In this document: piece by piece, positions 8,211 to 17,768 of the stretch
How the letters are laid out: each line of letters begins with the position of its first letter
How positions within the stretch are numbered: position 1 is the stretch's first letter
NCBI GenBank assembly: GCA_002343845.1
Contig: DDSQ01000154.1
Location: forward strand, 1-17,768
From: Planctomycetes bacterium UBA2386
GTDB taxonomy: Bacteria; Planctomycetota; UBA1135; UBA2386
Reading direction: 5' to 3'
Length of the DNA: 17,768 nt
Translations under genes and position numbers: made by a program
Notes under the pieces: generated by a model
What the model was told of the DNA's origin: nothing
Database searches by the model: none
What the model saw: the letters and a program-made list of their open reading frames with translations, nothing else

Positions 8211-8398
8211 GCGGGGGCGAAGCCCGCGCTGCGCAGGGCCTGCGCCAGCGCCTCGCGCGGCTGCGCGCTGCGCACCTGGACCTGCTGTGTCGGCAGGTCG
8301 ATCTGCACCTCGCACTGGGGATCGGACTTCTGCAGGGCCTGCGTGACTTTCCGCGCGCAGCCGCCGCAGGTCATGTCGGGCAGCTTGAACTCTTCCAT
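8207..8398 (-). CDS. copZ: CopZ-like heavy-metal-associated copper chaperone
   Basis: This 63-residue protein is a single HMA domain of ferredoxin-like fold. The metal site DMTCGGC (residues 8-14) supplies Cys11 and Cys14 for Cu(I). The short beta-alpha-beta-beta-alpha-beta length matches Atx1/CopZ chaperones. It would carry cytosolic Cu(I) to the P-type ATPase or to CueR. The ATG at 8398 has AGGAG five bases upstream (8404-8408 on the opposite strand). A longer reading from 8449 would run through the predicted promoter and adds nothing HMA-like, so it was not used. It is the first gene of a copZ-cueR operon and overlaps cueR by four bases. It is expressed from a promoter with a CueR-type 19-bp spacer and lies divergent from copA. 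Confidence 0.92.
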   Translation of the reverse strand: MEEFKLPDMTCGGCARKVTQALQKSDPQCEVQIDLPTQQVQVRSAQPREALAQALRSAGFAPA

Positions 8399-8432
8399 GG
8401 CGACTCCTGGGTGGTGACGGGGCTCGGAGCGG

Positions 8433-8463
8433 ACGATAAAGCTTCCCATCGGGGCAAGGTCAA
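8433..8463 (-). promoter_or_regulatory. CueR-type promoter for copZ-cueR
   Basis: On the minus strand, -35 TTGACC (8458-8463) and -10 TATCGT (8433-8438) are separated by exactly 19 bases, the overlong spacer characteristic of MerR-family activated promoters. The spacer carries a dyad, ACCTTGC-N7-GGAAGCT, close to the known CueR box. The -10 lies 34 bases before the copZ ATG. The arrangement implies that CueR activates its own operon. Confidence 0.82.
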
Positions 8464-8498
8464 GGGCCAGCCGGTGGCCCTGCGCCTGCCCGGGGCGC

Positions 8499-8529
8499 TT
8501 GACTTTGCCATGGGGTCAGGGTTTACCGT
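8499..8529 (+). promoter_or_regulatory. CueR-type promoter for copA
   Basis: -35 TTGACT (8499-8504) and -10 TACCGT (8524-8529) are separated by 19 bases. The dyad ACTTTGC-N7-TCAGGGT in the spacer is a weaker version of the CueR box found on the opposite strand. Transcription would start near 8536, giving a leader of about 33 bases before the copA ATG at 8569. The two promoters are back to back with 35 bases between their -35 elements. Confidence 0.8.
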
Positions 8530-8568
8530 GCAGGCTGCTTCACCGATCCCCCCGGGACCGGGCTTCCC

Positions 8569-11073
8569 ATGGCGGCATCCGACACCCTGATCCTTCCCGT
8601 CGACGGCATGAGCTGCGCCTCGTGTGTCGCGCGTGTCGAGCGCGTGCTCGGCGCGGTGCCCGGCGTGCGCCGGGCCGAGGTCAACCTCGCGGCCGAGTCG
8701 GCGCGCATCGAGCTGCAGCCGGGCACGGGCACGGCCGTGGCGACGCCGGCGGTGCTCGCCGCGATCGACCGTGCCGGCTACAGCGTGCCCCGCCGCGAGC
8801 TGCAGCTGCAGGTGCAGGAGATGAGCTGCGCGTCGTGCGTCACGCGGGTCGAGAAGGCGCTGGCCGCGGTGCCTGGCGTCCTGGCCGCGACGGTCAACCT
8901 GGCCACCGAGTCGGCCACGGTGTGGCTGGCCGCCGGCGTGCCGGCCTCGGCGGCGATCGAGGCGCTGGACCGCATCGGCTACCCGGCTGCGGAGCGTGCG
9001 GCCGCTGGTGGTGCCACCCGCGTCGGCGTGCCGGCTCGCGTGTCCTGGCCGCGCCCCTGGCAGCTTGCCGCTGCCGCGGTGCTGACGCTGCCGCTCGTGC
9101 TGCCGATGCTCGCGATGCCCTTCGGCGCCGACCTGTCGCTGCCGGCGCTCGTGCAGTGGCTGCTGGCCACGCCGGTGCAGTTCGGCCTCGGTGCGCGCTT
9201 CTACGTCTCGGGCTGGAAGGCGGCCCGGGCTCGCACCGGCAACATGGACCTGCTCGTCGCGCTGGGCACCAGCGCCGCCTACGGCCTGAGCCTGTACCTG
9301 ATGGCCCGGCATGCCGGGCACGGCACGCCGCACCTGTACTTCGAGGCTTCGTCCGTCGTGATCACGCTGGTCATGCTCGGCAAGTGGCTCGAGGCGCGCG
9401 CGAAGCGCCAGACCAGTGACGCGATCCGCGCCCTGCAGGCCCTGCGGCCCGAGCGTGCGCGCGTGCGCCTCGACGACGGGCGCGAGCTCGAGCTGGCGGT
9501 CGACGAGGTCCGGCTCGGCCAGCGGGTGGTCGTGCGCCCCGGCGAGCGGATGCCGGTCGACGGCCTCGTCGAGGACGGATCCAGCGAGGCCGACGAGTCG
9601 CTGATCACCGGCGAGAGCCTGCCGGTGCCCAAGGCTGCGGGCGACCGCGTGACCGGCGGCGCGATCAACGGCACCGGCCTGCTGCTCGTGCGCACGACGG
9701 CCGTCGGCGCGGAGTCGGTGCTCGCGCGCATCGTCCGCCTGGTCGAGTCGGCGCAGGCCGGCAAGGCACCGATCCAGCGCCTCGTCGACCGTGTCGCGGC
9801 CGTCTTCGTGCCGGCTGTGCTGGGCATCGCGCTGCTGACGCTGGTGGCCTGGCTGCTGGTCGGCGCCGGCGCCGAGCAGGCCATCGTCAACGCGGTGTCG
9901 GTGCTGGTGATCGCCTGCCCCTGCGCGCTGGGACTGGCCACGCCGGCCGCCATCATGGCCGGCACCGGGGTGGCGGCACGGCGCGGCATCCTGATCAAGG
10001 ACGCGCAGGCGCTGGAGACCGCGCACCGCGTGGCCGTGGTTGCCTTCGACAAGACCGGCACGCTGACCGAAGGACGGCCCTCGCTCGTCGCCTGCCGCGC
10101 GCTCGCCGACGGTCGCGACGCGGCCGACGCGCTGCTGCGCGACGCGGCCACGCTGCAGGCCGGCAGCGAGCACCCGCTCGCGCACGCGGTGAGCCGCGCG
10201 GCGGCCGAGGCCGGCCTGTCCCCCGGCACCGCGTCCGAGCTGCGGGCCGTGCCCGGGCGCGGCGTCAGCGGTCAGCTCGACGGGCGGCTGCTGCAGCTGG
10301 GCAGCGCCGTGTGGATGGCCGAGCTCGGTGTCGAGCTCGGGCCGCTGGCGGCCACGGCGGATGCGCTGCAGGCCGAGGGCCGGACCGTCTCGTGGCTGGC
10401 CGAGACTCGGGACCGGCCGCGGCTGCTGGGCCTGCTCGCCTTTGGCGACGCGGTCAAGCCGGCGGCGGCCGCCGCGGTGGCGGCCCTGCATGCGGCCGGC
10501 GTGCGCAGCGTGCTCGTCACCGGCGACAACCGCGGCAGCGCCGCGGCGGTGGCCCGCCAGCTCGGCATCGACGCGGTCGAGGCGGAGGTGTTGCCGGAGC
10601 ACAAGGCGGCGATCGTCCAGCGGCTGAAGGCACAGGGACGTGTCGTCGCGATGGTCGGCGACGGCCTCAACGACTCGCCGGCCCTGGCCGCCGCCGACGT
10701 CGGTCTGGCGATGTCCACCGGCACGGACGTCGCGATGCATGCCGCCGGCATCACGCTGATGCGCGGCGACCCGATGGGCGTGCCGGCGGCGCTGGACATC
10801 TCGCGGCGCACCTACCGCAAGATCCGCCAGAACCTGTTCTGGGCCTTCGCGTACAACGTGATCGGCATCCCGCTGGCCGCTTTCGGCCTGCTGAACCCGA
10901 TGCTGGCCGGCGCGGCGATGGCCTTCAGCAGCGTCAGTGTCGTGAGCAACGCGCTGACGCTGCGGCGCTGGCGGCCGCAGGTGGCGCCGGAGGGTGCGGC
11001 GGGAGGTGCAGCGGGACGCGCGGCTGCCGTCCCGCCAGCCGCCCAGGTGGCGGCTGCCCCGGGCGTGCGCTAG
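8569..11073 (+). CDS. copA: Cu(I)-exporting P1B-type ATPase CopA
   Basis: This 834-residue inner-membrane pump exports Cu(I) from the cytosol using ATP. It has two N-terminal HMA domains with GMSCASC (13-19) and EMSCASC (84-90), then eight expected membrane helices. The actuator motif TGES is at 347-350. The membrane metal site CPC (450-452) lies in [12 protein letters not shown]. The phosphorylated Asp494 is in DKTGTLT, SEHP is at 533-536, and the hinge GDGLND is at 697-702. Copper-subgroup (P1B-1) residues are also present: Tyr762-Asn763 in helix 7, and Met784 with Ser787/Ser788 in helix 8. The second HMA has Glu in place of the usual Gly before Met. An Ala/Gly/Pro-rich tail of about 30 residues follows the last helix. 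Upstream of the ATG only weak G-rich sequence is seen. It is divergent from copZ-cueR and preceded by a CueR-type promoter. Confidence 0.97.
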   Translation: MAASDTLILPVDGMSCASCVARVERVLGAVPGVRRAEVNLAAESARIELQPGTGTAVATPAVLAAIDRAGYSVPRRELQLQVQEMSCASCVTRVEKALAAVPGVLAATVNLATESATVWLAAGVPASAAIEALDRIGYPAAERAAAGGATRVGVPARVSWPRPWQLAAAAVLTLPLVLPMLAMPFGADLSLPALVQWLLATPVQFGLGARFYVSGWKAARARTGNMDLLVALGTSAAYGLSLYLMARHAGHGTPHLYFEASSVVITLVMLGKWLEARAKRQTSDAIRALQALRPERARVRLDDGRELELAVDEVRLGQRVVVRPGERMPVDGLVEDGSSEADESLITGESLPVPKAAGDRVTGGAINGTGLLLVRTTAVGAESVLARIVRLVESAQAGKAPIQRLVDRVAAVFVPAVLGIALLTLVAWLLVGAGAEQAIVNAVSVLVIACPCALGLATPAAIMAGTGVAARRGILIKDAQALETAHRVAVVAFDKTGTLTEGRPSLVACRALADGRDAADALLRDAATLQAGSEHPLAHAVSRAAAEAGLSPGTASELRAVPGRGVSGQLDGRLLQLGSAVWMAELGVELGPLAATADALQAEGRTVSWLAETRDRPRLLGLLAFGDAVKPAAAAAVAALHAAGVRSVLVTGDNRGSAAAVARQLGIDAVEAEVLPEHKAAIVQRLKAQGRVVAMVGDGLNDSPALAAADVGLAMSTGTDVAMHAAGITLMRGDPMGVPAALDISRRTYRKIRQNLFWAFAYNVIGIPLAAFGLLNPMLAGAAMAFSSVSVVSNALTLRRWRPQVAPEGAAGGAAGRAAAVPPAAQVAAAPGVR

Positions 11074-11185
11074 CTCCTCGCCGGCTTCTGCCCGACGGCG
11101 GCTGGGCAGGCGGCGGCGCGATCGGCAGGCCACGCGAGCAATGGTGTCGGGCCGACCGCTCTCGTGACCCCAGGGAGGCGTCGCT

Positions 11186-11201
11186 GCCCGCCCAGGCGGG
11201 C
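11186..11201. terminator. Hairpin between convergent copA and the cobalamin-binding-like gene
   Basis: GCCCGC (11186-11191) and GCGGGC (11196-11201) form a six-base GC stem around a four-base loop. It lies in the 138-bp gap between the two convergent stop codons, close to the minus-strand gene's end. No T-run follows on either strand. A bidirectional terminator role is inferred from position only. I see no gene in the rest of this gap. Confidence 0.3.
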
Positions 11202-11211
11202 CGGAGGAGAC

Positions 11212-12012
11212 TCAGCGCGGGGGCTGCCGTGCGGCCCAGTCCGCGAACAGCGCATGCAGCCGCTCGACGCCGTCGGTCAGCGCCGCCGGGCCGGGCTGCA
11301 GGATGTCGCAGCTCTTGATCTCGTGCAGCCGGCCGTCGCGCACCGCCGGCACGGCCGACCAGCCGGGCCGAGCGGCCACCTTCTCGGGCCGGAACTTCTT
11401 GCCGCACCAGGAGCCGACGACGAGGTCCGGCTGGCGGCGCGCGGGCTCCAGCGGGTCGGCGATCACGCGCTCGCGGCCCATGCGCCGGACGGCGAGCTCG
11501 GGAAAGACGTCGTCGCCGCCGGCAACGCCGATCAGCTGCGAGACCCACTCGATCGCGCTGATCATCGGCTCGTCCCACTCCTCGAAGTAGACCCGCGGCC
11601 GCCGCGGCCAGGTGGCCGCCGCCTGACGCAGCGCCGCGTGCCGCCGCTCGCACGACGCGATCCAGGCCTCGGCACGCGCCTGCGCGCCGACCAGCCCGGC
11701 GACCAGCCGCAGCGTGGCGACGATTTCGGCGAGGCTGCGCTGGTTGGTGACCAGCACGTTCAGGCCGGCGCGGATCAGCTTGTCGGCCAGCGCTGCCTGC
11801 AGGTCGGAGAAGCCGATCACCAGGTCGGGCTCGAGCCCGACGATGCGGTCGACCCGGCCGTCGAGGAAGGCCGAGACCCGCGGCTTCTCGAGCCGTGCAC
11901 GGCGCGGGCGCACCGTGTAGCCGCTGATGCCGACGATGCGCGCCTCCTCGCCGAGCAGGTACAGCCACTCGGTGGTCTCCTCGGTCAGGCAGACGATGCG
12001 TTGCGGGCCCAT
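11212..12012 (-). CDS. Signal-less cobalamin-binding/BtuF-like periplasmic-binding-fold protein
   Basis: This 266-residue protein has the class III (BtuF/FhuD, PF01497) substrate-binding fold. It shows RIVCLTEETTEWLYLLG (5-21) in the first lobe, the motif LEPDLVIGFSD (60-70), a long linking helix (about 95-132), YFEEWDEPMI (142-151), and a second-lobe end DGRLHEIKSCDILQPG (226-241). Similar proteins are usually annotated 'cobalamin-binding protein'. Unlike true BtuF it has no signal peptide or lipobox: the polar start runs straight into the first beta strand. It is therefore predicted cytoplasmic, or its partner is unknown. No BtuC/BtuD-like permease or ATPase gene is in the window. The ATG at 12012 has only weak AG-rich sequence upstream. 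It follows the vanZ-like gene by 66 bp, possibly at the end of that operon. The ligand is not proven; vitamin B12 is inferred from family naming only. Confidence 0.75.
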   Translation of the reverse strand: MGPQRIVCLTEETTEWLYLLGEEARIVGISGYTVRPRRARLEKPRVSAFLDGRVDRIVGLEPDLVIGFSDLQAALADKLIRAGLNVLVTNQRSLAEIVATLRLVAGLVGAQARAEAWIASCERRHAALRQAAATWPRRPRVYFEEWDEPMISAIEWVSQLIGVAGGDDVFPELAVRRMGRERVIADPLEPARRQPDLVVGSWCGKKFRPEKVAARPGWSAVPAVRDGRLHEIKSCDILQPGPAALTDGVERLHALFADWAARQPPR

Positions 12013-12078
12013 CGGGTCATTCTCGGTCCGGCCGCGGCCGGCCTGCCGGTGCGGACGTCCGCCGCGCCGCCCCGCGCG

Positions 12079-13218
12079 TCAGCGCGCGCCGGCGCCGGGG
12101 GCGACGACGCGCAGGACGAGCAGGCACAGCAGCGGCAGCAGCAGCGGCGTGACCTCGGCACGCTGCGCCGGCATCCAGCGCTGCGCGAGCTCCAGCGCGA
12201 GGAGCGCCAGCACGAGCGCCGATGCGCTGACGGCAGGACGCAGGCCCAGTCGCCGGGTGGCGATCATCACCAGGGCGCACCCGAAGAGCTGCCAGCCCAG
12301 GGCAAGCGTCCGCGCCACCCGCTGCTCGGCCAGGGCGTCGTGCAGCGGGATCCACGACCAGCCCGCGGCCGTCGCGGACCAGGCCCAGGGCAGCAGGCCT
12401 GCGGCCAGCAGCGCAGCCGACGCGGCGGCCGCCAGCAGCTGGTCACCGCGACGCGGCGCCAGCTGCCAGCTCAGCGCACCGAGCAGCGTGCCGAGCAGCC
12501 AGCCCGCCAGCGGGGCGGCCGGGGAGGGGTGTTTCGAGAAGACGAACGGCCCCAGCATCCCGAGCACCGGCAACGCGACCGCGGCGGCGCCGCGCCAGGG
12601 GACGTCCCGCAGCAGGTGCAACACGGCGGCGACGCTCAGGGCCGGCACGACGATGGAGCCTGCGGACAGTTCGACGCCGCGCTGCAGCTCGTGCCAGGCC
12701 CAGCGCAACTGGCCGCGGTTGAGCACCGGCACCAGCGGCCACCAGGCCAATGCCAGCCACAGCGCGGTGGCCAGCAGGCCGGCCCGGTGGGGCGAGCGCC
12801 CGATTCCCGCCACGCGGCGCAGCGGCCCGCGCAGGGCTGGGGCCGCCCCGATGCCGAGCAGCAGGCCGAGCGTGTTCCACACGGCGTCGGACAGCTGCGG
12901 CCAGCGTCGCGGCAGCCACAGCTGGCCCACCTGCAGCGCGAAGCCGAACGCGAAGCCGCCAGCGAGCACCAACGCCAGCCGGCGCCACCGCCGCATGCCC
13001 GTGTGCCCGAGCAGTCGCCACGAGAGGGCACCGAGCGGCACGAACAGCATGACGTTGGCGAGGACGTCGCCGGTGCCCTCCCACCAGCCCGCGTCGAAGA
13101 GCATGTGGGACCACGCGGCGTGCAGCGACGCCGGCCGGGCGAACTGCAGCGGGTACCACGAGCCGTAGGTGACGCTCAGCACGGTCAGCACCCACAGCGC
13201 GCGCGTGACGCGACGCAT
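12079..13218 (-). CDS. VanZ-family multi-pass membrane protein with extended C-terminal half
   Basis: This 379-residue inner-membrane protein has a typical VanZ domain in its first 125 residues: SVTYGSWYPLQF (15-26), DVLANVMLFVPLG (51-63), and QVGQLWLPRRWPQLSDAVWNTLG (96-118 region). About 250 further residues add several hydrophobic segments. Near the end, LELAQRWMPAQRAEV (342-356) resembles the same VanZ core, with the conserved Asp and Asn missing. VanZ-family proteins are widespread and mostly of unknown role; only a few influence teicoplanin sensitivity, so the name does not imply resistance. I prefer the ATG at 13218 because GAGGA lies seven bases upstream. The GTG at 13284 would add 22 polar residues and has no ribosome binding site. 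It lies 130 bp after malQ in the same direction, so read-through from the glycogen operon is possible. Confidence 0.8.
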   Translation of the reverse strand: MRRVTRALWVLTVLSVTYGSWYPLQFARPASLHAAWSHMLFDAGWWEGTGDVLANVMLFVPLGALSWRLLGHTGMRRWRRLALVLAGGFAFGFALQVGQLWLPRRWPQLSDAVWNTLGLLLGIGAAPALRGPLRRVAGIGRSPHRAGLLATALWLALAWWPLVPVLNRGQLRWAWHELQRGVELSAGSIVVPALSVAAVLHLLRDVPWRGAAAVALPVLGMLGPFVFSKHPSPAAPLAGWLLGTLLGALSWQLAPRRGDQLLAAAASAALLAAGLLPWAWSATAAGWSWIPLHDALAEQRVARTLALGWQLFGCALVMIATRRLGLRPAVSASALVLALLALELAQRWMPAQRAEVTPLLLPLLCLLVLRVVAPGAGAR

Positions 13219-13348
13219 CGCGTCGTCCTCGCGAGCGGCAACGGTGGCCCAGCGGGCGCGATCGGCCGCGTCGGCTGGGGTCACGGCTGGCGCGCCGCAG
13301 TGCCGCGCACCGCGGGGACAGGTGCCCCGGGCGCCGGCCGCCGCGACA

Positions 13349-14896
13349 TCAGTAGTGCGCCGGCGGCGCCTTCTTCGGGACCGGCACGCCCAGCAGCCGG
13401 AAGTCGCCGCGCCCGCTCGCGGCGGTCAGCAGACCGAGCACGCGGCCCGGCTCGCCGCCGACCATCGGCCAGTCGAAGCGCCAGGTCCAGTTGCCGTTGC
13501 CCAGCGTGCCCGGCGTGTTCATCCGGTGCTCGCTGCCCAGGCCCAGCACGTCCTGCATCGGCACGATGGCGATGTTGGCGACCGAGTTCAGCGCCGCGCG
13601 GATCATCGCCCAGTGCACGTCGTGCGCCCCGCAGGCGAGGTAGGTGCCGCAGAAGCGGCGCTCGTGGTCCTTCGCGTGGTCCCACCAGCCGCGCGCGGTG
13701 TCGTTGTCGTGGGTACCGGTGTAGACGACGACGTGACGCTCGTACATGTGGGGCAGGAACTCGTGCTCGCCGTCGCCGCCGAAGGCGAACTGCAGGATGC
13801 GCATCCCCGGGTAGTCGAGCGCGCGGCGCAGCTCGTGCACGTCCTCGGTGATGAAGCCGAGGTCCTCGGCGACGATCGGCAGCTCGCCGAGCGCGTTCGC
13901 GATCGCGTCGAACAACGGCTTGCCGGGCCCGCGCAGCCAGCGGCCCTGCTGCGCAGTGGGGCTGCTGGCCGGTATCTCCCAATAGCCGGCGAAGCCGCGG
14001 AAGTGGTCGATGCGAAAGGCGTCGGCCTGGTGGAGCATGCGCTGCACGCGTGCCGCCCACCAGCGGTAGCCCTCGGCTGCCATGCGGTCCCAGCGGTACA
14101 GCGGGTTGCCCCAGCGCTGGCCCAGCGGTCCGAGCTCGTCGGGCGGCGCGCCGGCGACGACGGTCGGCTGGAAGTGTTCGTCGAGCTGGTACAGGTCCGG
14201 GCGCGCCCAGCAGTCGGCGCTGTGGTGGGCGATGAAGATCGGCAGGTCGCCCATGATCGAGAGGCCCCGCTCGTTGCAGTAGCGCTTCAGCGCCACGCAC
14301 TGCTCGTCGAAGCACCACTGGACGAAGCACCAGAAGCGCATCTCGGCGGCGTGGGCGCGTCGCGCGGCGAGCAGCGCGACCGGTTCGCGGCGCGCGAGCG
14401 CCGCGTCCCAGTCCCACCAGGCGCGCCCGGCGTGCGCGGTCTCCAGTGCCATGAACAGGGCGTAATCATCGAGCCACGCTGCCTCGCGTTCGCACCAGCG
14501 CTCGAACGCGGCGCGCTGCACCTCGTTGGCTCGCAGCTCGAAGCCGGCGGCGGCGGCGCGCAATTGCCGCAGACGCCAGGGCACCACCGCGCCGAAGTCG
14601 ACCTGCCGGGCGTCGAAGCCGCCATCGGGCAGCCGTGGCGGGCCGAGCCAGCCGCGCTCGACCAGCGGCTCGAGCGCCACCATCAGCGGGCTGCCGGCGA
14701 AGGCGCTGACGCTCTGGTACGGCGAGTTCCCCGGCCCGATCGGTGTCGTCGGCAGCCACTGCCAGACACGCTGGCCGCAGGACTGCAGCCAGTCGGCGAA
14801 GTGGTAGGCCGCGGGGCCGAAGTCACCGATGCCGTGCGGCCCGGGAAGCGAGGTGACGTGCAGCAGGATGCCGCTGGCGCGTTGGTGCAGGTTCAT
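13349..14896 (-). CDS. malQ: 4-alpha-glucanotransferase (amylomaltase, GH77)
   Basis: This 515-residue cytosolic enzyme transfers alpha-1,4-glucan segments between maltodextrins, releasing glucose. It is a compact GH77 barrel without the extra N-terminal domains of E. coli MalQ, closer to the short amylomaltases. Catalytic motifs are FRIDHFRG (294-301) with nucleophile Asp297, VAEDLG (342-347) with acid/base Glu344, and GTHDNDT (394-400) with Asp397. The start, RASGILLHVTSLPGPHGIGDFG after a few residues, is the classical GH77 N-terminus. The family-typical 'active-site lid' segment around SPYQSVSAFAGSP (58-70) is also intact. No Shine-Dalgarno sequence is obvious before the ATG. The start lies 35 bp after the glgX stop, consistent with an operon glgB-glgX-malQ. 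It would recycle the short oligosaccharides released by GlgX debranching. Confidence 0.96.
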   Translation of the reverse strand: MNLHQRASGILLHVTSLPGPHGIGDFGPAAYHFADWLQSCGQRVWQWLPTTPIGPGNSPYQSVSAFAGSPLMVALEPLVERGWLGPPRLPDGGFDARQVDFGAVVPWRLRQLRAAAAGFELRANEVQRAAFERWCEREAAWLDDYALFMALETAHAGRAWWDWDAALARREPVALLAARRAHAAEMRFWCFVQWCFDEQCVALKRYCNERGLSIMGDLPIFIAHHSADCWARPDLYQLDEHFQPTVVAGAPPDELGPLGQRWGNPLYRWDRMAAEGYRWWAARVQRMLHQADAFRIDHFRGFAGYWEIPASSPTAQQGRWLRGPGKPLFDAIANALGELPIVAEDLGFITEDVHELRRALDYPGMRILQFAFGGDGEHEFLPHMYERHVVVYTGTHDNDTARGWWDHAKDHERRFCGTYLACGAHDVHWAMIRAALNSVANIAIVPMQDVLGLGSEHRMNTPGTLGNGNWTWRFDWPMVGGEPGRVLGLLTAASGRGDFRLLGVPVPKKAPPAHY

Positions 14897-14931
14897 GGCG
14901 CTGGGTCGCGACGGGGGGCGGGTAGCGGCGC

Positions 14932-17106
<2,175 letters not shown>

Positions 17107-17140
17107 GTCGGCGACGTTCGCTTCGGCGGCGGGCCCGCGT

Positions 17141-17768
17141 TCAGCAGGGCAGCAGGAACACGGTGGCCAGCGGGGGCAGCACGAGGCCGAGGCTGTGGCC
17201 GCGGCCTTGCGCGCCGATGGCTTCGACCGGCAGCGGCGCCCCGCCGTTGCCCAGGTTGCCGCCGCCGTAGTACGCGGAGTCCGAATTGAGCACCTCGCGC
17301 CACGAGCCCCGAGCGGCCTCGGCCGGCGGCAGGCCGAGCCGGAAGCCCATCCGGGGCACGGGCGTCATGTTCGCGACGACGATCGCGCTGCGCCCTTCGC
17401 CGTCGCGCCGCACCCAGGAGAACACGGAGTGGTCGCGGTCGTTCGCGTCGATCCACTCGAATCCCGCGCCCTCGCAGTCGAGCCGGTGCAGCGCGGACTC
17501 GCTGCGGTACAGGCGGTTCAGGTCCCGCACCCAGCGCTGCATGCCGGCATGGCGCTCGTGCTGCAGCAGCCCCCAGGGCAGCTCGACGTCGTGGTTCCAC
17601 TCGCCGGGCTGCCCCCACTCCTGCCCCATGAACAGCAGCTTCTTCCCCGGGTGGCCCCACATGAAGCCGTAGTAGGCGCGCAGGTTGGCGAAGCGCTGCC
17701 AGCGGTCGCCCGGCATGCGGCCGATCAGCGAGCCCTTGCCGTGCACGACCTCGTCGTGCGACAGCGGC
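17141..17768 (-). CDS. glgB: 1,4-alpha-glucan branching enzyme, C-terminal part (cut by window edge)
   Basis: Only the last about 208 residues are in the window; the 5' part lies beyond 17768. The frame is open to the edge and begins [14 protein letters not shown]. This is GH13 region IV of branching enzymes, with the transition-state Asp in SHDEVVHGK. It is followed by [33 protein letters not shown] and [10 protein letters not shown], all hallmark GlgB sequences. Next comes the C-terminal beta domain: [44 protein letters not shown], and a hydrophobic end [12 protein letters not shown]. GlgB makes the alpha-1,6 branches of glycogen in the cytosol. It is the most upstream visible gene of the glgB-glgX-malQ run, with only 34 bp before glgX. 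The apparent start at 17746 is an internal Val codon, not a real start. Confidence 0.96.
   Translation of the reverse strand, partial: PLSHDEVVHGKGSLIGRMPGDRWQRFANLRAYYGFMWGHPGKKLLFMGQEWGQPGEWNHDVELPWGLLQHERHAGMQRWVRDLNRLYRSESALHRLDCEGAGFEWIDANDRDHSVFSWVRRDGEGRSAIVVANMTPVPRMGFRLGLPPAEAARGSWREVLNSDSAYYGGGNLGNGGAPLPVEAIGAQGRGHSLGLVLPPLATVFLLPC

Noticed and set aside
8207..8449. Longer copZ start at 8449
   Set aside because: It would place the first 17 codons over the -10 and spacer of the CueR-type promoter. The ATG at 8398 has a well-spaced AGGAG.
8371..11133. 920-codon minus-strand open frame opposite copA
   Set aside because: Antisense shadow of copA with Arg/His/Gln-rich composition and no domain. 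It would also run over both copper promoters.
11074..11211. Cobalamin riboswitch near the BtuF-like gene
   Set aside because: The gap lies at the 3' end of that gene, not upstream. No B12-box GCCACTG or the conserved core was seen on either strand. Only a short GC hairpin is present.
12028..12041. 14-base GC palindrome CCGGCCGCGGCCGG between the vanZ-like and cobalamin-binding-like genes
   Set aside because: Made only of G and C in a GC-rich gap with no promoter or T-run beside it. Chance occurrence is a sufficient explanation.
12079..13218. Glycopeptide resistance determinant because of the VanZ name
   Set aside because: VanZ-family membrane proteins are common and mostly unrelated to resistance. 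No vanHAX-type genes are present and the context is glycogen metabolism.
11164..13851. 895-codon plus-strand open frame opposite the cobalamin-binding-like, vanZ-like and malQ genes
   Set aside because: Spans three real minus-strand genes and their gaps, with low-complexity Gln/Arg/Ala sequence. This is typical of a stop-poor antisense frame at high GC.

Overview
The window is a GC-rich (about 70% or more by eye), densely coded stretch of a bacterial chromosome. Codon use is strongly G/C-ending. The gene set (MerR-family CueR with CopZ and CopA, glgB-glgX-malQ, a pullulanase-type debranching enzyme, DUF4126, a XenA/YqjM-type flavin reductase) fits a betaproteobacterium of the Burkholderiales, for example a Rubrivivax/Leptothrix-like lineage. 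That placement is inference from gene content and composition, not from a marker gene. No rRNA, tRNA, CRISPR array, transposase, phage gene or replication origin is visible. No gap without a gene exceeds 300 bases.

Layout, left to right. (1) Minus strand, 64-4117: an Old Yellow Enzyme-type flavin oxidoreductase, a TDT/SLAC1-family membrane transporter, and a GH13 alpha-amylase-family enzyme predicted to be a lipoprotein. (2) Plus strand, 4290-7798: a large exported pullulanase-type GH13 enzyme divergent from the GH13 lipoprotein, then a DUF4126 membrane protein. A perfect 14-bp hairpin separates these last two. (3) A copper island, 7686-11073: cueR and copZ on the minus strand, joined by an ATGA overlap, diverge from copA on the plus strand. 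The intergenic region holds two promoter-like elements, one per direction, each with the 19-bp spacer typical of MerR-family activated promoters. (4) Minus strand, 11212-17768: glgB (cut by the window edge), glgX and malQ are tightly spaced and read as an operon. A VanZ-family membrane protein and a periplasmic-binding-fold protein without signal peptide follow in the same direction.

Together, the two exported GH13 enzymes would attack external alpha-glucan (alpha-1,4 and alpha-1,6 bonds). GlgB, GlgX and MalQ would build, debranch and recycle glycogen or maltodextrin in the cytoplasm. The copper genes form a self-contained sensor-chaperone-exporter module that sits between the two alpha-glucan blocks.

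The window looks mostly ordinary and I found no clear new system. The items most worth a second look are a TGTAG inverted repeat and a related half-repeat in the divergent promoter region of the two exported GH13 genes, the extended CueR tail encoded antisense to the DUF4126 gene, the VanZ protein with what looks like a second degenerate VanZ signature, and the solitary signal-less cobalamin-binding-like protein.
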